Shown: piece after piece, positions 1 through 11,604 of the stretch | How the letters are laid out: each line of letters opens with the position of its first letter | Numbering within the stretch: the first letter of the stretch is position 1 | Assembly: GCA_021209875.1 (NCBI GenBank) | Contig: JAGYVD010000003.1 | Coordinates: forward strand, 124,001 to 188,000 | Length of the DNA stretch: 64,000 bases | From: Rosellinia necatrix | Lineage: Eukaryota > Ascomycota > Sordariomycetes > Xylariales > Xylariaceae | Direction: 5' to 3' | Notes under the pieces: generated by a model | What the model was told of the DNA's origin: nothing | Databases searched by the model: none | Seen by the model: the letters and a program-made list of their open reading frames with translations, nothing else | Made by a program: the position numbers and the translations under genes

Positions 1-1289
1 TGCTGGGGGTTTAGTGCTGCTACGGTATGAGCAGGATGTCCGACGGTTGATGGGAACTACCTAGCGATGGCTCTCGAGGTTATTGCGACATGGGCAAAGC
101 AACACTCTACCGGAGACGATAATAGAGGAGGTAACCCGGGGGGCCGTCCATGAGTAGCATTTGCAGGAGGTAGGTAAGGTGAGAAGGATGCTGAATGTTG
201 CAAGGTTGTTTCTGGTCGATGGTGATACCGTGGCCTCACCGCCTTACATGTTTCTCTATTCTTAGGTTAGCGCATGGACTTGGTTATTCCAGCGGCCGAT
301 GTAGCGGGCTGTGGACATGATCGAGACGGGCAGCAATGAATCATGCATAGGACAGGTCTGCCCTCTCCTGCCATCCCTGGCACATTTTCAATGTGGCGGT
401 GCCCACAAAAAAAATCCGTTTGATGGCCCCGTTCTGCCCCCGTCTTGCCCTTTGCTTCTTTGCATCCGGGAATTCAACGGCTGTTGATTCGCTGCTGATT
501 CGCCCACTGCCCCACTACCCCCCGCCAGAGGGGCCCCCCCAAAGCGCCCACTTTAACAAAGCCCACCACCATCCCGCCAAAATCTGTCTCTCAACTTTTG
601 CCCCTCCATGGTACTTGCCGTAGTTATGTGAATGTGTACCTATCTACATGTACCGTCGTAGTAAGGCCGAAAGAGCGTCTCATCAACCTGCTGGCCAATC
701 AATCGGCACATGTCAGATAAGTGACCCGGTCCCTTGAGAGGTTAGTACCGTTGTACCTTATCGGGGACCGCTAGAAAGAAAGAAAAAAAAAAAAAGTGAG
801 ATAGAAAATTTCTCGAGGCAAAGCCTATTCCCTCCTTATCCACCGCCTGAAAATAAAATCTTGCCCACACCCCTCTGTTCCCTCCCTTCCCACTCTCCCC
901 TCTCACAACCTTTTTCTTTTCCTAATACCATCTCTCCTGGTTTGGAAGATTGAACTGAGTCTCTTCCGCTCGGGTCACTTGTCTTTCCACACCTTGGGCC
1001 TTGCATCCGCGCGACAAAAGGGCCAAATATAGAGCAGGTTCAGTTTCTGATTCCTCCATCAGCAAACCCAACCTGCGTGGCAGCCATTCGTCGTCTTTCT
1101 AGTGCGAACGCGCTTTAGAGTTCTAGATCTCCGTTTCTCATCGTCAACGGATTTTTTTGCCCACGGCCGGTCGGATAAAACGATTCATTTCGATAGACTC
1201 CTTCTCTAGCTCTCTTTCTCCCACCTACGATACCCGCCTCCGAATTACCACCAGCACCAAGTAACGACCAGAGAAAAAACCAAATCAAC
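1..1289. other. Upstream region of the EF-3 gene, no gene seen
   Basis: No coding region is supported here; the short ORFs lack family resemblance. A strongly C/T-rich stretch at about 866-925, followed by further pyrimidine-rich sequence up to the EF-3 start, is typical of promoters and leaders of highly expressed fungal genes. A poly(A)/GAAA run lies near 775-796. Confidence 0.5.
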
Positions 1290-4200
1290 ATGTCTTCCGA
1301 GAACGCCCAATCTGCCAAGGTCCTGGATGACCTGATGGCGAAGCTCAGCATCTCCAAGGATGCTGCTGCTACCAAGGACGCATCTGCCGCGCTCGCCTCC
1401 TTCATTAACGGCCGGGTTGAGGACAATGATGCTCCCACGAAGTAAGCGCCCCTTTAACCATCTCCGAGAGGGGGTTTCACACACAATGTGGCCCTCTATC
1501 CCTGTTCGAACCCATCCGGTTTTCATTACCCCGCCAGTCCTTCCCCCCCCCCTTTCCTTTTGCCAGTAACGGGGAGATATGTATTTGTGGCACTCCGCCT
1601 CAAGCCTCGAATTTAAATTGCTATCATGCTACACAAGTTGTACCACCTACCGCTCCCTCTATCTTGGGGCGGATTTCGGCCAATTAATCACAAGCCTACC
1701 TGCACTGGGGGATCCGGGCACACCGAACAGCCCCGCTAGATGTATTCTGCAATTCGCCCCTAATTTGCTACAACCTGTCAACTAACCACGTTATTGTTTT
1801 ACGCTCGTGCTCTATTATCACATCTATCAATGTATGCAAATTCGCTAACAGACTTCCGCATAGAACCGTAGAGACTTTGAGGAAGCACATCACCAACAAG
1901 AAGGATGCTGGTCTTCGGGAAAAGGCTGCCAACGCCATCCTGGCTATTGCTCAGCACTCCGAGATATCTCCCAATGTCGAGCCCTACCTGATTGTCCTAT
2001 TACCCCTCGTCTTGGCCGCCATTGGTGACAAGATTACCGCCGTCAAGAACGCGGCCACTGCTGCCGCCCTCGCCATCGTCGAGGCTGCCAACCCCAACTC
2101 GGTCAAGGCCGCTATACCTCACATCACCAACTCCATTCTGACCGCCCAAAAGTGGCCTGAGAAGATGGCTGCGCTCGACTGCATAGAGACGCTCGTTCGC
2201 ACAGCCCCTGCCCAGCTTGCCTACCGTGTCCCCGAATTGATCCCCGTCATCTCCGAGTCCATGTGGGACACCAAGAAGGAGGTCAAGGACCGCGCCTACA
2301 AGACTATGGAGAAGATCTGCGAGCTCATCGTCAACCGTGATATTGAGCGTTTCATTCCCGAGCTCATCAAGTGTATTGCCAAGCCCGAGAACGTCCCCGA
2401 GACCGTTCACTTGCTCGGCGCCACCACTTTCGTCACGGAAGTCCACGAGCCCACTCTGGCCCTCATGGTTCCCCTTCTAGATCGTGGTCTTGCTGAGCGT
2501 GAGACCGCCATTAAGCGAAAGGCTGCCGTCATTGTCGACAACATGTGCAAGCTCGTCGATGACCCCAGCATCGTTGCTCCTTTCTTGCCCAAGATGATGC
2601 CCGGCCTGACCAAGAACTTCGAGACTCTCGCTGATCCCGAGGCCCGTGAGAAGACCAAGCAGGCTCTCGACACCTTAGTTCGCGTTGGAGCCATCAAGGA
2701 TGGCAAGATCCCTGAGGTACGACACGATGGCGACGTTGCCACTATCGTCGCTCATCTCAAGGCCATCGTCTCTTCTAAGCACACCGCTGTCCTGGAGAAA
2801 CTCGGCCCCATTGTCGAGTACGTCGGTGCCCTCGGTGGTCAGCTTGTTGACGAGAAGGAGGTCGAGTCCGCTGTCTGGGCCGCCACTGTCAAGCCCTTCG
2901 TCACTGTTCTCGTCGGCGAGTCTGACGCTGAATCCGTTGTCGATACTCTCCGAAAGCGCGCCTCTCCCGGATTCGAGGAGGATGCTGCTGAGGAGGATGA
3001 AGACGACGATGGTGAAGACCTTTGCAACTGCACTTTCTCGCTCGCCTACGGTGCCAAGATCCTGCTCAACCAGACGCACCTGCGCCTCAAGCGCGGTCGT
3101 CGTTACGGTCTGTGCGGTCCCAACGGTTCCGGCAAGTCGACTCTGATGCGCGCCATCAACAATGAACAAGTGGAGGGTTTCCCCAAGCAGAGCGAGGTCA
3201 AGACCGTCTTCGTCGAACACGACCTTGACTCGGCCGACACTGAAATGACCACGATTGATTGGACCATGAAGAAGTTGAGCGAGGCCGGTGTCGAGTCTAC
3301 CCAAGCGGAGGTCGAGGCCCGCCTGATCGAATTCGGCTTCACAGCTTCCATGATCTCAGGTGAAATCACTGCCCTCTCTGGTGGTTGGAAGATGAAGCTG
3401 GCTCTGTGCCGTGCCGTCTTTGAAGCTCCCGACATCCTGCTTCTCGACGAGCCCACCAACCATCTCGACGTGAAGAACGTCAAGTGGCTCGAGGACTACC
3501 TGATGAACTCTCCTTGCACTTCGATCATCGTCTCGCACGACAGCGGCTTCTTGGACAACGTCACTCAGTACATCATCCACTACGAGCGATTCAAGCTCAA
3601 GAAGTACAAGGGTAACCTAAAGGAGTTCGTCCGCAAGAACCCCTCCGCAAAGTCTTACTACGAACTCGGAGAATCCGAGATAGAGTTCTCCTTCCCTGAG
3701 CCTGGTTTCCTCGAGGGTGTCAAGACCAAGGCTAAGGCTATCTTGAGGGCCACCAAGATGAGCTTCCAGTACCCTGGTACGCCTAAGCCCCAGATTATGG
3801 ACATTACCTTCCAGTGCTCCCTTGGCTCGCGTATTGCCGTCATCGGTCCCAACGGTGCCGGCAAGTCGACCCTGATCAACGTACTTACCGGTGAGCTTAT
3901 CCCCACCGCCGGTGAGATTTACCAGCACGAGAACATCCGTATCGCCTACATCAAGCAACACGCTTTCGCCCATATCGATAACCATCTCGACAAGACTCCT
4001 TCGGAGTACATCCAGTGGCGTTTCCAGACTGGTGAAGATCGCGAGACGATGGATCGTGCCAACAAGATCATCACTGAGGATGACGAGAAGGCCATGGACA
4101 AGATCTTCAAGGTTGAAGGCACCCAGCGACGCGTCATCGGTATTAACAGCCGAAGGAAGTTCAAGAACAGCTACGAGTACGAGTGTTCATTCGCCCTGGG

Positions 4201-4940
4201 TGAGAACGTCGGCATGAAGAACGAACGGTGGGTGCCTATGATGACGGCCGACAACGCATGGCTGCCGCGTAGCGAGCTACTCGCATCCCATCAAAAGATG
4301 GTTGCCGACGTCGATATGAAGGAGGCTCTGGCTTCTGGTCAATTCCGACCCCTGGTCCGGAAGGAGATTGAATCCCACTGCTCCAACTTCGGTCTCGATG
4401 CCGAGCTGGTATCGCACTCGCGCATGAAGGGTCTGTCTGGCGGTCAGCGTGTCAAGGTCGTGCTGTCGGCCTGTTCGTGGCAACGACCCCACTTGATCGT
4501 CCTCGACGAGCCTACCAACTATCTGGATCGTGACTCTCTTGGCGCCCTATCCAAGGCCCTGAAGAAGTTCGAGGGTGGTGTCATCATCATTACTCACAGT
4601 GCCGAATTCACCAAGGATCTGACTGAGGAAGTCTGGGCTGTCATGGACGGTAAGATGACGCCTTCCGGCCACAACTGGGTGCAGGGCCAGGGTGCCGGTC
4701 CCCGGTTAAAGCAGGGTGACGATGATGAGGAGGACAAGTTCGACGCCATGGGTAATAAGATAGTCACTACAAAGAAGAAGGCGAAGTTGACCAGCTCCGA
4801 GGCGCGAAAGAAGAAGAAGGGTAAGTCGGCGATTCTGCACTCATCCTTTTTACCGTTCAAGCATATACTAACTTATATTCACAGAGCGTATGGCTCGCCG
4901 GAAGCGTGGTGAGGAGGTCTTCTCCGATGAGGATGACTAA
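1290..4940 (+). CDS. YEF3/TEF3: Translation elongation factor 3 (EF-3), ABC-F type ATPase
   Basis: EF-3 is the fungus-specific ribosome ATPase that helps eEF1A deliver aminoacyl-tRNA and releases E-site tRNA. Exons: 1290-1441, 1864-4820 and 4885-4940, giving 1054 residues (yeast 1044). The first intron is long (422 bases) and ends at CATAG; joining restores AAA-ACC-GTA in frame. The N-terminal third is a HEAT-repeat array. Two ABC cassettes follow: Walker [10 protein letters not shown] near residue 469 with LSGGWKMK and [11 protein letters not shown], then GPNGAGKST near 712 with LSGGQRVKV and [11 protein letters not shown]. The segment between the second Walker A and its signature, beginning [11 protein letters not shown], is the chromodomain-like insertion specific to EF-3. 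The last exon supplies the Lys/Arg-rich tail ending EEVFSDEDD. Nothing is missing. The start is the first ATG after a pyrimidine-rich leader. Confidence 0.97.
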
Positions 4941-6018
4941 ATTCGTCATTCCTCGCACGATGCATGATCGGACGCATAAGCCGTCTTCACGAATCACTCT
5001 GACGACCTAATACTGCATGGAGAGGGGGGGCATGATGATATAGCTTACATTTCCTTTGTCTTACGCGCAATGAAACCTAAAAGTTCGGTCTTTGCACGGT
5101 TGGGGCATGTCGTTTATTTTTCGCACGGTTCTAGCGCTGCTTGGTTGATAGAGACATGGGCTACAGATGCCCGAGTAGGTATAGCCTGCTGGGATGCGCG
5201 GGAGTCACCTCACCTGGAAATGGAGGCCCAGGAAAGGTTGGCCCCCGGAAGGTTCTGTTACCAAGATACCATAGGCAGTAGATACAAACGGGTCGACGAA
5301 TAGACTTGATTGATAGACACATTCAATAAGTTTACCACAATCTTGTGCGCAGCATGGCTTTCGTGTGGGAGTGAGATGCGTTCATAGGGTGGGAGTGTAG
5401 ATAGTAGTAGTCTTGGATCCAATCCTTAGTCAAGGGCACCCACCGACTGCCACATTGGCTTATCACTTTGTTGTGGTGACAACTATTTAGTCTTATCATA
5501 ACACTAGTGCCATATTCTACCGACGGTATTACATAACACTGGAACTGTGCACTGTTAGGTAGACGATAAATCGTACGGGAAACGAATACAGCGTTAGCAG
5601 CAGTCTCGGCGGATTACCACCACAACACCCCTGATATCGACGTGACGAGGGCAAAACATGACAATTGTTGGGATTTCAAGGGTTTCTCGGCCTAGGGACT
5701 TGTTTAATCAGGCCGAGACACAAAGGCAGAACAAGGCAGAACAAGGCAACGTTTTGTGGTAATGTCTCTAACAAGGGGTTATATAAGAAGTCACAAAGAG
5801 ATGCTAGAAACTATTCAAAGGCCGTCAACACCACCAACCAACCAACCAACCGAGCATCGAGTGAATTCATCATCTCCATTCTCGTGTTTCATCAACTCTC
5901 TCACACTCACACTCACACTCACACTCTTCTCTAGTTTCACGGCTTACCATTTTCACAGGAAAGAAACCCTTACTCACCCAACGCCGGCAGACAAGAAAGA
6001 CAGAAAGACAGCACGACA
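4941..6018. other. Intergenic spacer, no gene seen
   Basis: This holds the 3' region of EF-3 and the leader of the Cys-rich gene. Near its right end are an (AACC)n run at about 5832-5850 and a six-base CACTCA tandem at about 5900-5926. No coding region is supported. Confidence 0.5.
5900..5926. repeat. CACTCA tandem repeat
   Basis: About four copies of a six-base CACTCA unit lie in the presumed 5' leader of the downstream Cys-rich gene. Confidence 0.8.
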
Positions 6019-6537
6019 ATGTGCCAATACTGGGCAACGACGTTCCCGTGCGGCTGCTTCACGTGGCGGTCGTCGGGGTACTACTTCTGCGAGAAGCGAG
6101 GAAAGGCGACCACGGCGGAAGGAGGAGGAGGAGGAGGAGGAGAAGGGATCGGATGCGGGTCGGTGACGCTGCGACGGTACACGTGGAAGACGTTCTGCCC
6201 GGCGAGCCGGAAGGCGCTGCGGGGGCGGCGGTGGACGCCGGGGGCGCGGCTGGCGACGTGCTGCGGACGCCTCGGGGAGGCGGAACGCGCCGCGCTCTGC
6301 CGCCGCTGCGACTCGACGCCGACGGATGCATCCGCGGGCCCGACGCTGTGGCACTGTAGCGGCCACCTGGTCCAGGACGGTCCCGAGGTCGTCATCGACA
6401 GCGACAACAGCAGCAAGGGCGACTGCGACGGTGGCACGACTGTGAGCCTGGCCGACGCCGAGGCGTTCTTCGAGAGGGCCGTCAAGCTCTGGCCCATCGA
6501 CCACCAGAAGCGGTACTTCCGGCGGAAGGGGGGATAA
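6019..6537 (+). CDS. Small cysteine-rich hypothetical protein (C-x8-CGC type)
   Basis: A single-exon reading frame of 172 codons. I do not recognise a named domain. It opens with Met-Cys, then eight residues, then Cys-Gly-Cys, then ten residues and another Cys, so the first 30 residues look like a small metal-binding or disulfide knot. A Gly-rich stretch follows at about residues 35-42 (GGA/GAG codon expansion). More cysteines lie in FCPASRK, TCCGRLG, LCRRCDS and HCSGH, and the last 40 residues are acidic then basic. There is no signal peptide, so a cytoplasmic or nuclear location is more likely than secretion. The gene at 30588 begins with the same C-x8-CGC spacing, which suggests a family. 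GC-rich codon use and the length of the open frame support coding, but no intron or homologue confirms it. Confidence 0.6.
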   Translation: MCQYWATTFPCGCFTWRSSGYYFCEKRGKATTAEGGGGGGGEGIGCGSVTLRRYTWKTFCPASRKALRGRRWTPGARLATCCGRLGEAERAALCRRCDSTPTDASAGPTLWHCSGHLVQDGPEVVIDSDNSSKGDCDGGTTVSLADAEAFFERAVKLWPIDHQKRYFRRKGG

Positions 6538-7375
6538 GGCGTGTCGGGACGCGGGATGGTCATATTAAGGGATAAACCGAAAGGGAGGTAGGTAAAAGGG
6601 GGGAGGGGGGAGGAGAAGAAAGAGAAGAAAGAAAGGAAGGAAGAAAGACCCATTCATGACGTCTCTGGAGAGAGAGAACGGCATGATTGTGGCGGTTTTG
6701 GAAGAGGGAGGTCTCGGCCATATTCGTTGGGAATAGGAAAAGAGGAGAAAAAAAAAAGAGGAGACCCAGAGGTAACTAAAGGTAAGCAAAGGTAACTAGA
6801 GACAGGTCAGGCCAGGTAGAGGCAGATAGAGTTAATTGCGGGTACGGATAGAGAATCGGTAGACTGTAAGTCGTCGTGACCCATCTCCATGCTAGCTCCT
6901 CGTGCATTGGCGCGGTGAGGTACAGGAACTACCCAACCTTAGGTGGCGTGTTTTCGGAGTTGGCGTCTTGTCGCTTCCTTCCCTCGGTCCCGTCGACAAT
7001 GCCATCGACGTAATCGCCAGGTGCCGTCTCTTCCAGGCTGAGGGAAGGGGAGGCCGGTGATGTCAAGGGAGGGAAGGAGTGAACGTCATCGGGGGCTCAT
7101 CAGATCGAGATAAAACCTTGTCCGCGCGCCATCTTCCTTGGCTTCTGATCTTTCTAGAAGCGTTCATCGAAGACCAGGACTCTTGTAACGGGCCTAGGGC
7201 TGTTCATCGGGCGACGAAACTTCGAGAGATAGCGAAAGAGACAGAGCGTGTGTGCGCGCGTGGCTTTCTTCCCCTGCCGCTGCCACTGCCACTGGTGGTG
7301 GTTGGTGGGTGGTGTTTCTGCTACTGCCGCTGCCGCTGCTGCTGCTGCTGCTGCTGCGAGCATCCCCGGCAAACC
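6538..7375. other. Intergenic spacer with purine-rich and CTG repeats
   Basis: A G/A-rich run lies at about 6585-6650 and a (CTG)n run at about 7335-7357, just ahead of the hydrolase start. The hydrolase frame stays open upstream to about 7079, but the repeat-rich extension does not look like protein and was not included. Confidence 0.5.
7335..7357. repeat. (CTG)n trinucleotide repeat
   Basis: About seven to eight CTG/GCT units sit some 20 bases before the chosen ATG of the alpha/beta hydrolase, in its presumed 5' leader. Confidence 0.85.
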
Positions 7376-8323
7376 ATGTCTCACGAAACCATGACGACGA
7401 AGACGAGGTGCCTCCAACTCGCCTCATCACGTGTGCTCTCATATGCCGTCACGTCGCCATCGCCATCAACAGCACCACCGTCGTCGTCGTCGTCGTCGTC
7501 GTCGTTAGGCAACAGCGGCGGCCAGCAGCCGTATCCGTTCGTACTGCTCTCGAGCGCTCTGCTCGCGCCCTTCACTATCTGGGATCCTGTGGTTCCACGG
7601 CTGACGGCGCTGGGCCTCAACGTGTTGCGGTTCGACACGCCGGGCCACGGGTCGTCGGGCGTGCCGTCGAACCTGTCGTCGACGACCTTCGACTCCCTAG
7701 CGCGTGACATCCGCGCGCTGCTGGATCACCTCGGAATCGAACGGCTGCACGCGTGGATCGGCGTGAGCCTAGGCGCGGCCACGGCCGTCGTCTTCGCGGC
7801 CAAGTACCCGGGCGTCGTGGAGCGGCTGGTGCCGTGCGACACGGTGTCGTGCTCGGCGACGAACGGGGGGATCCCGGACGCGCTCGGCTTGCGCATCGCC
7901 GCGGCGCGCGAGGCCGGCAGCATGGACGCCTCTATCGAGGGCACGCTCGAGAACTGGTTCGGCCGCGCCTGGTTGAATGCCCACCCGGCCGAGACGCGGC
8001 GCGTGCGGGCCGTCATGCGCGGCACCAGCCTCGACGGCTTCGAAGCCTGCTGCGTGGCGCTACGCAGCACCAGCTTCGACCTCCGGCCCCTCGCCGCGCG
8101 CGCAGGCAGTCACGTCGGCGCCGCCCTGCTCCTCGTCGGCGAGAAGGACGTGAGCCTGTTCCAGACCATGGAGGACCTCCGCCGCCGCATCGAGTGTGGG
8201 CTCCGCGCCTCCCGGGGCAGCACCGCGTCGGTGCAGATGAAGGTCGTGCGGGACGGCGGCCACCTCTGCTTCGTGGACGGGTTCGAGTCCTTCATCAGCC
8301 TTGTCGCCAAATTCCTCAGTTGA
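7376..8323 (+). CDS. Alpha/beta hydrolase, 3-oxoadipate enol-lactonase-like
   Basis: A 315-residue single-exon protein with the alpha/beta-hydrolase fold. After a Ser-rich low-complexity stretch (about residues 33-43, from a CGT/GTC codon repeat) come the oxyanion-side strand and the motif RFDTPGHGSSG. The nucleophile elbow is GVSLG with Ser131. A likely acid is Asp258 in GEKDVS and the catalytic His is His296 in GGHLCF. The order Ser-Asp-His and the RFDxxGHGxS motif resemble PcaD-type enol-lactonases of the protocatechuate branch, but many fungal hydrolases of unknown substrate share them, so the substrate is not assigned. The start at MSHETM was chosen because the upstream extension is repeat-derived. 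No neighbouring gene suggests an aromatic-degradation cluster. Confidence 0.85.
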   Translation: MSHETMTTKTRCLQLASSRVLSYAVTSPSPSTAPPSSSSSSSSLGNSGGQQPYPFVLLSSALLAPFTIWDPVVPRLTALGLNVLRFDTPGHGSSGVPSNLSSTTFDSLARDIRALLDHLGIERLHAWIGVSLGAATAVVFAAKYPGVVERLVPCDTVSCSATNGGIPDALGLRIAAAREAGSMDASIEGTLENWFGRAWLNAHPAETRRVRAVMRGTSLDGFEACCVALRSTSFDLRPLAARAGSHVGAALLLVGEKDVSLFQTMEDLRRRIECGLRASRGSTASVQMKVVRDGGHLCFVDGFESFISLVAKFLS

Positions 8324-10644
8324 GATGGGACCGGCGTGGTTCGTTTGTTCGTTCGGTGGTAGCGTGTTGTGTCGTGTCGTGGCTTGCTTGCGTGCTTGCT
8401 TATTTCATCCCGCGGTTCCCCGTCGGGTTCTGCTTGGGCTTATGCGACTCGAGATCGACGACATCTTTCCCCCTATCTGGGCCTGTACTTACGCATTTAC
8501 CGGTGGTAAATGAAACGTTGATAGCCTGCTAGCGGCATATTACCCGGGATATTTCATTGCTCGTGTTATATTATAATATACGTTTGCATCGATGCCAGGG
8601 TTGTTGCTCTATGTTTGTGTAGGACATGATGAACGCGGGCTCCCTTCCGGCATCTAGTGATCCGCCGCTGCCGTAGTCTTAGCCACGTATGTACGCACAT
8701 GACATACTTTACTATCTTCACACGCACATCCCTTAGCCTAGGGAGGGGGAGGAAAGTAGAGCAGTGATACTTGTGAAACACTGTTATCGTGACGAATAAT
8801 GTTGTGCTCAGCTTAGAAGGAAGGAAGGAAACAACAAAATGAATGCCGTATTGCCTCGCGAGTCCTACAGTACAGCAGTCGCAAAGGGAGCCGCATCAAT
8901 AAACGAGCCCCGATTCGATATTGGACGTTCGACATTACTTGACGCCGTCAGCCATGACCCGAGAAGGTCCTGAAAAGGTCTGAAAAGGGGACGCGCCTCC
9001 TTCGGGTCAGATCCCCCTGATGCCTGCGCCACACGGTCGCGGTTACCAGCTTGGGCAACGGGAGGTGGGTGGGACGGGACCGGCTATGCATCTTAGCGAT
9101 TACCCGGTGCCGTCATCTCATCATCGCCCTCCGTCGCCTGTCTCTCCCTCCCATTGGCATTTCGCTGAGCCGTCCGGCAGGGACCTCCTCGGACTCCTTG
9201 CTTGCTTACAGTGCTACCTACCTACCCAAGACCGGAGTGCGTAGATCGCTGCTGTGGACTATCGGTTCGACGCGCGTCGTATGAATTCCATTGGCGATGA
9301 TAAGGATATGTGTAGAGACGGAGAAGTAGGGAGGGAGGTAAGAGGACCTTGACAACGTAGTGTAGGTACTGGGGGTGCTGTAGTTGGTGGGGAAACATGC
9401 GATTGGGATGTGTTAGCTACTGTTGCATGTTAGTTCAATAATAGAAAGGTTGACGGACCAAAAAAAAAAAAAAAAAGGGTCATGGAAGAATTGGGTAAGT
9501 AGGACGGCGGGTTCATTTCGGCCGAGCAAGAGCAGCAAGTCTTTCATCTCTGGGCTAACAGATTTCGCAAAGAGAGTGGACTCATATAACCAGGCTATCT
9601 ACTTGTATAATCATAAACGGCTAGGCTCAATCTTACCCGGGTCCGTGTCCGTGAAATTATCTCCGAGTGTGTGCCTCTTTGCCTCCGGAGTTATCTGCTT
9701 CTAGCACCTACAGTGAGATATGCGGTAATCAGCCCCCTCGGCTCGATTCGGTGGGAGGCAGGCGGACATGAAAAACGTCCGCCGAATGCTGCAAGGAATT
9801 ATCTCCATGGTGGTGGAGCCAACAGCGGATCTTGTTGGTTTCGTTCTTTTATCAATCAGTCGCCCGATATGGATATGACTAGCCGCGCTAGGCTAGCCTC
9901 CACATTTAGGATCTTGCTAACGTTTTGTGCCAAGCACGATTAAGAGGGGCCTGGGCAGACTTATGATGCAACCGAATAAGCGATTCATGCCTCTTTTGAC
10001 CAAATTAGTCAGGTCGTCGGGATCGCGCCGTCCAAAAGCGCCGACACCGACCAGGGGCGGCATCTCGCGACTGTGGGCACATCGTACAACCACATCCCGC
10101 TGGCACGCGCATATGTCAACCCAACATATAAGAGAAAGTGAATGTAGTAATACCATAATTATAGGAATGTCAAGTAACTATATAGTTATGCAGTGCGAGG
10201 TAAAAACCAAGCTAGTTATTCAGGAAGTTATCGCATCACTATCGCATCACAGTCGTCGACTTACATACCATACAACACTTCACTACAACTACCTAACAAC
10301 GACAACTACTTACTACTCAAGTACCTGGAATAAGTTACCACGTCGATAAAAAAAATTAAAAAAAACCAGTAGCTCAACGCACAAGCCGTAAGTTCACTGA
10401 CTGCTATAGTCGAATACCTAAGACAACCGCCGGACTTGCATGCTGATATTTTTTATGCTTAACTTAAGTCTTCCATCATCCATCAATGAAAACGCAATAA
10501 GTTGATTGGCCAAATCGCAACCAACTGAGACTGTAGCCACCAACGGCACCAACGGCACCACCACCACCACCATCACCACCACCATCACCATCATCAGCGT
10601 CACCCACCACTACGACCCTCCTCTTATACAGCAGCAGCAGCATC
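8324..10644. other. Intergenic spacer, 2.3 kb, no gene seen
   Basis: No supported coding region. It contains CTACCTACC near 9211, a 16-base poly(A) run around 9461, and an (ACC)n/(CAT)n stretch near 10556-10595 leading to the membrane-protein start. Confidence 0.5.
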
Positions 10645-11604
10645 ATGTCAAAGATGCCGCCCTCGCAACCGGTCTCCGGGCCCCCCTACGCCTCGCCGAA
10701 CGCCGGCCTCGGCGGGCTCCCGGAGGTGATCCCAGACATCCCGATCTCCGCGGTGTTCCTGGCGCTCTACCTCGGGTTCGCGATCACCAACATGACGATC
10801 CTGCAGGTGAACCTGCGGCGGGGCCACAAGTTCGTCATCTCGGGCGCGCTCTTCGGCTTCTCGATGTCGCGCATCGTCACGTTCGTCCTGCGCATGACGT
10901 GGGCGACGCACCAGCACAACGTGCGGCTCGCGCTCGCCGCCAACGTCTTCGTCAACGCGGGCGTGCTCGTCGCCTACGTCGTCAACCTCGTCTTCGCGCA
11001 GCGCATCCTGCGCGCGCGGCAGCCCGCCCTCGGCTGGGGCCGGGCGCTCGGCGCCGCGCTCCGGGCCGCCTACGCCGGCGTCGGGGCGGCGCTGGTGCTC
11101 GTCATCTACGCGGCCGTGCAGGGCGCCTACACGCGGGACGCGCCCCTCCTGCGCGCCGTGCGCTCCGTCCAGCTGGCCGCGAGCACGTACCTGCTCGTCT
11201 TCTCGGCGCTGCCGCTCCTCCTGCTCGCGGCGGCGCACCTCGGCCTGCCGCGGGCCGCGGACGCGGAGGCCTTCGGCCACGGCAGCATGCGCGCCAAGGC
11301 GCTCATCAACCTGGCCTCGACCTGCCTGTGCGTGCTGGCCGCCGGCTTCAAGGCCGGCACCGCCTGGGAGCGCCCGCGCCCCGCCGCCGACCCGGCCTGG
11401 TACCACGGCCGCCCGGCGTTCTACGTGCTCGGCTTCGTGCCCGAGCTGCTGGTGCTCGCGCTGCTCACCTTCTCGCGCGTCGACCGCCGCTTCCACGTCC
11501 CCGACGGCAGCAGCCGCCCCGGCGACTACTCCCGTCAGGCGAGCGAGGCCACCACCATGGAGAAGCCCGAGGCCGACGGGAGCGTGGGCACCCAGGAGGT
11601 CTAG
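10645..11604 (+). CDS. Seven-transmembrane protein, DUF3112-like (family c-likeg1)
   Basis: A single-exon protein of 319 residues with seven hydrophobic segments at about 33-53, 63-82, 93-118, 138-158, 175-200, 216-236 and 253-275, and a hydrophilic tail ending KPEADGSVGTQEV. The conserved-looking blocks are NLRRGHKF after helix 1, SRIVTFVLRMTWA in helix 2 and NLVFAQRILRARQP after helix 3. These fit the fungal membrane family DUF3112, named from memory and not checked; its function is unknown and receptor-like roles have only been guessed from topology. Codon use is very GC-rich. The ATG follows a CAG repeat. The opposite strand also stays open over this span, but it encodes an Arg/Gly/Glu-rich shadow, not a protein. 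Confidence 0.75.
   Translation: MSKMPPSQPVSGPPYASPNAGLGGLPEVIPDIPISAVFLALYLGFAITNMTILQVNLRRGHKFVISGALFGFSMSRIVTFVLRMTWATHQHNVRLALAANVFVNAGVLVAYVVNLVFAQRILRARQPALGWGRALGAALRAAYAGVGAALVLVIYAAVQGAYTRDAPLLRAVRSVQLAASTYLLVFSALPLLLLAAAHLGLPRAADAEAFGHGSMRAKALINLASTCLCVLAAGFKAGTAWERPRPAADPAWYHGRPAFYVLGFVPELLVLALLTFSRVDRRFHVPDGSSRPGDYSRQASEATTMEKPEADGSVGTQEV

Noticed and set aside
2000..3483. Several minus-strand ORFs inside EF-3
   Set aside because: Shadows of the EF-3 frame without family character.
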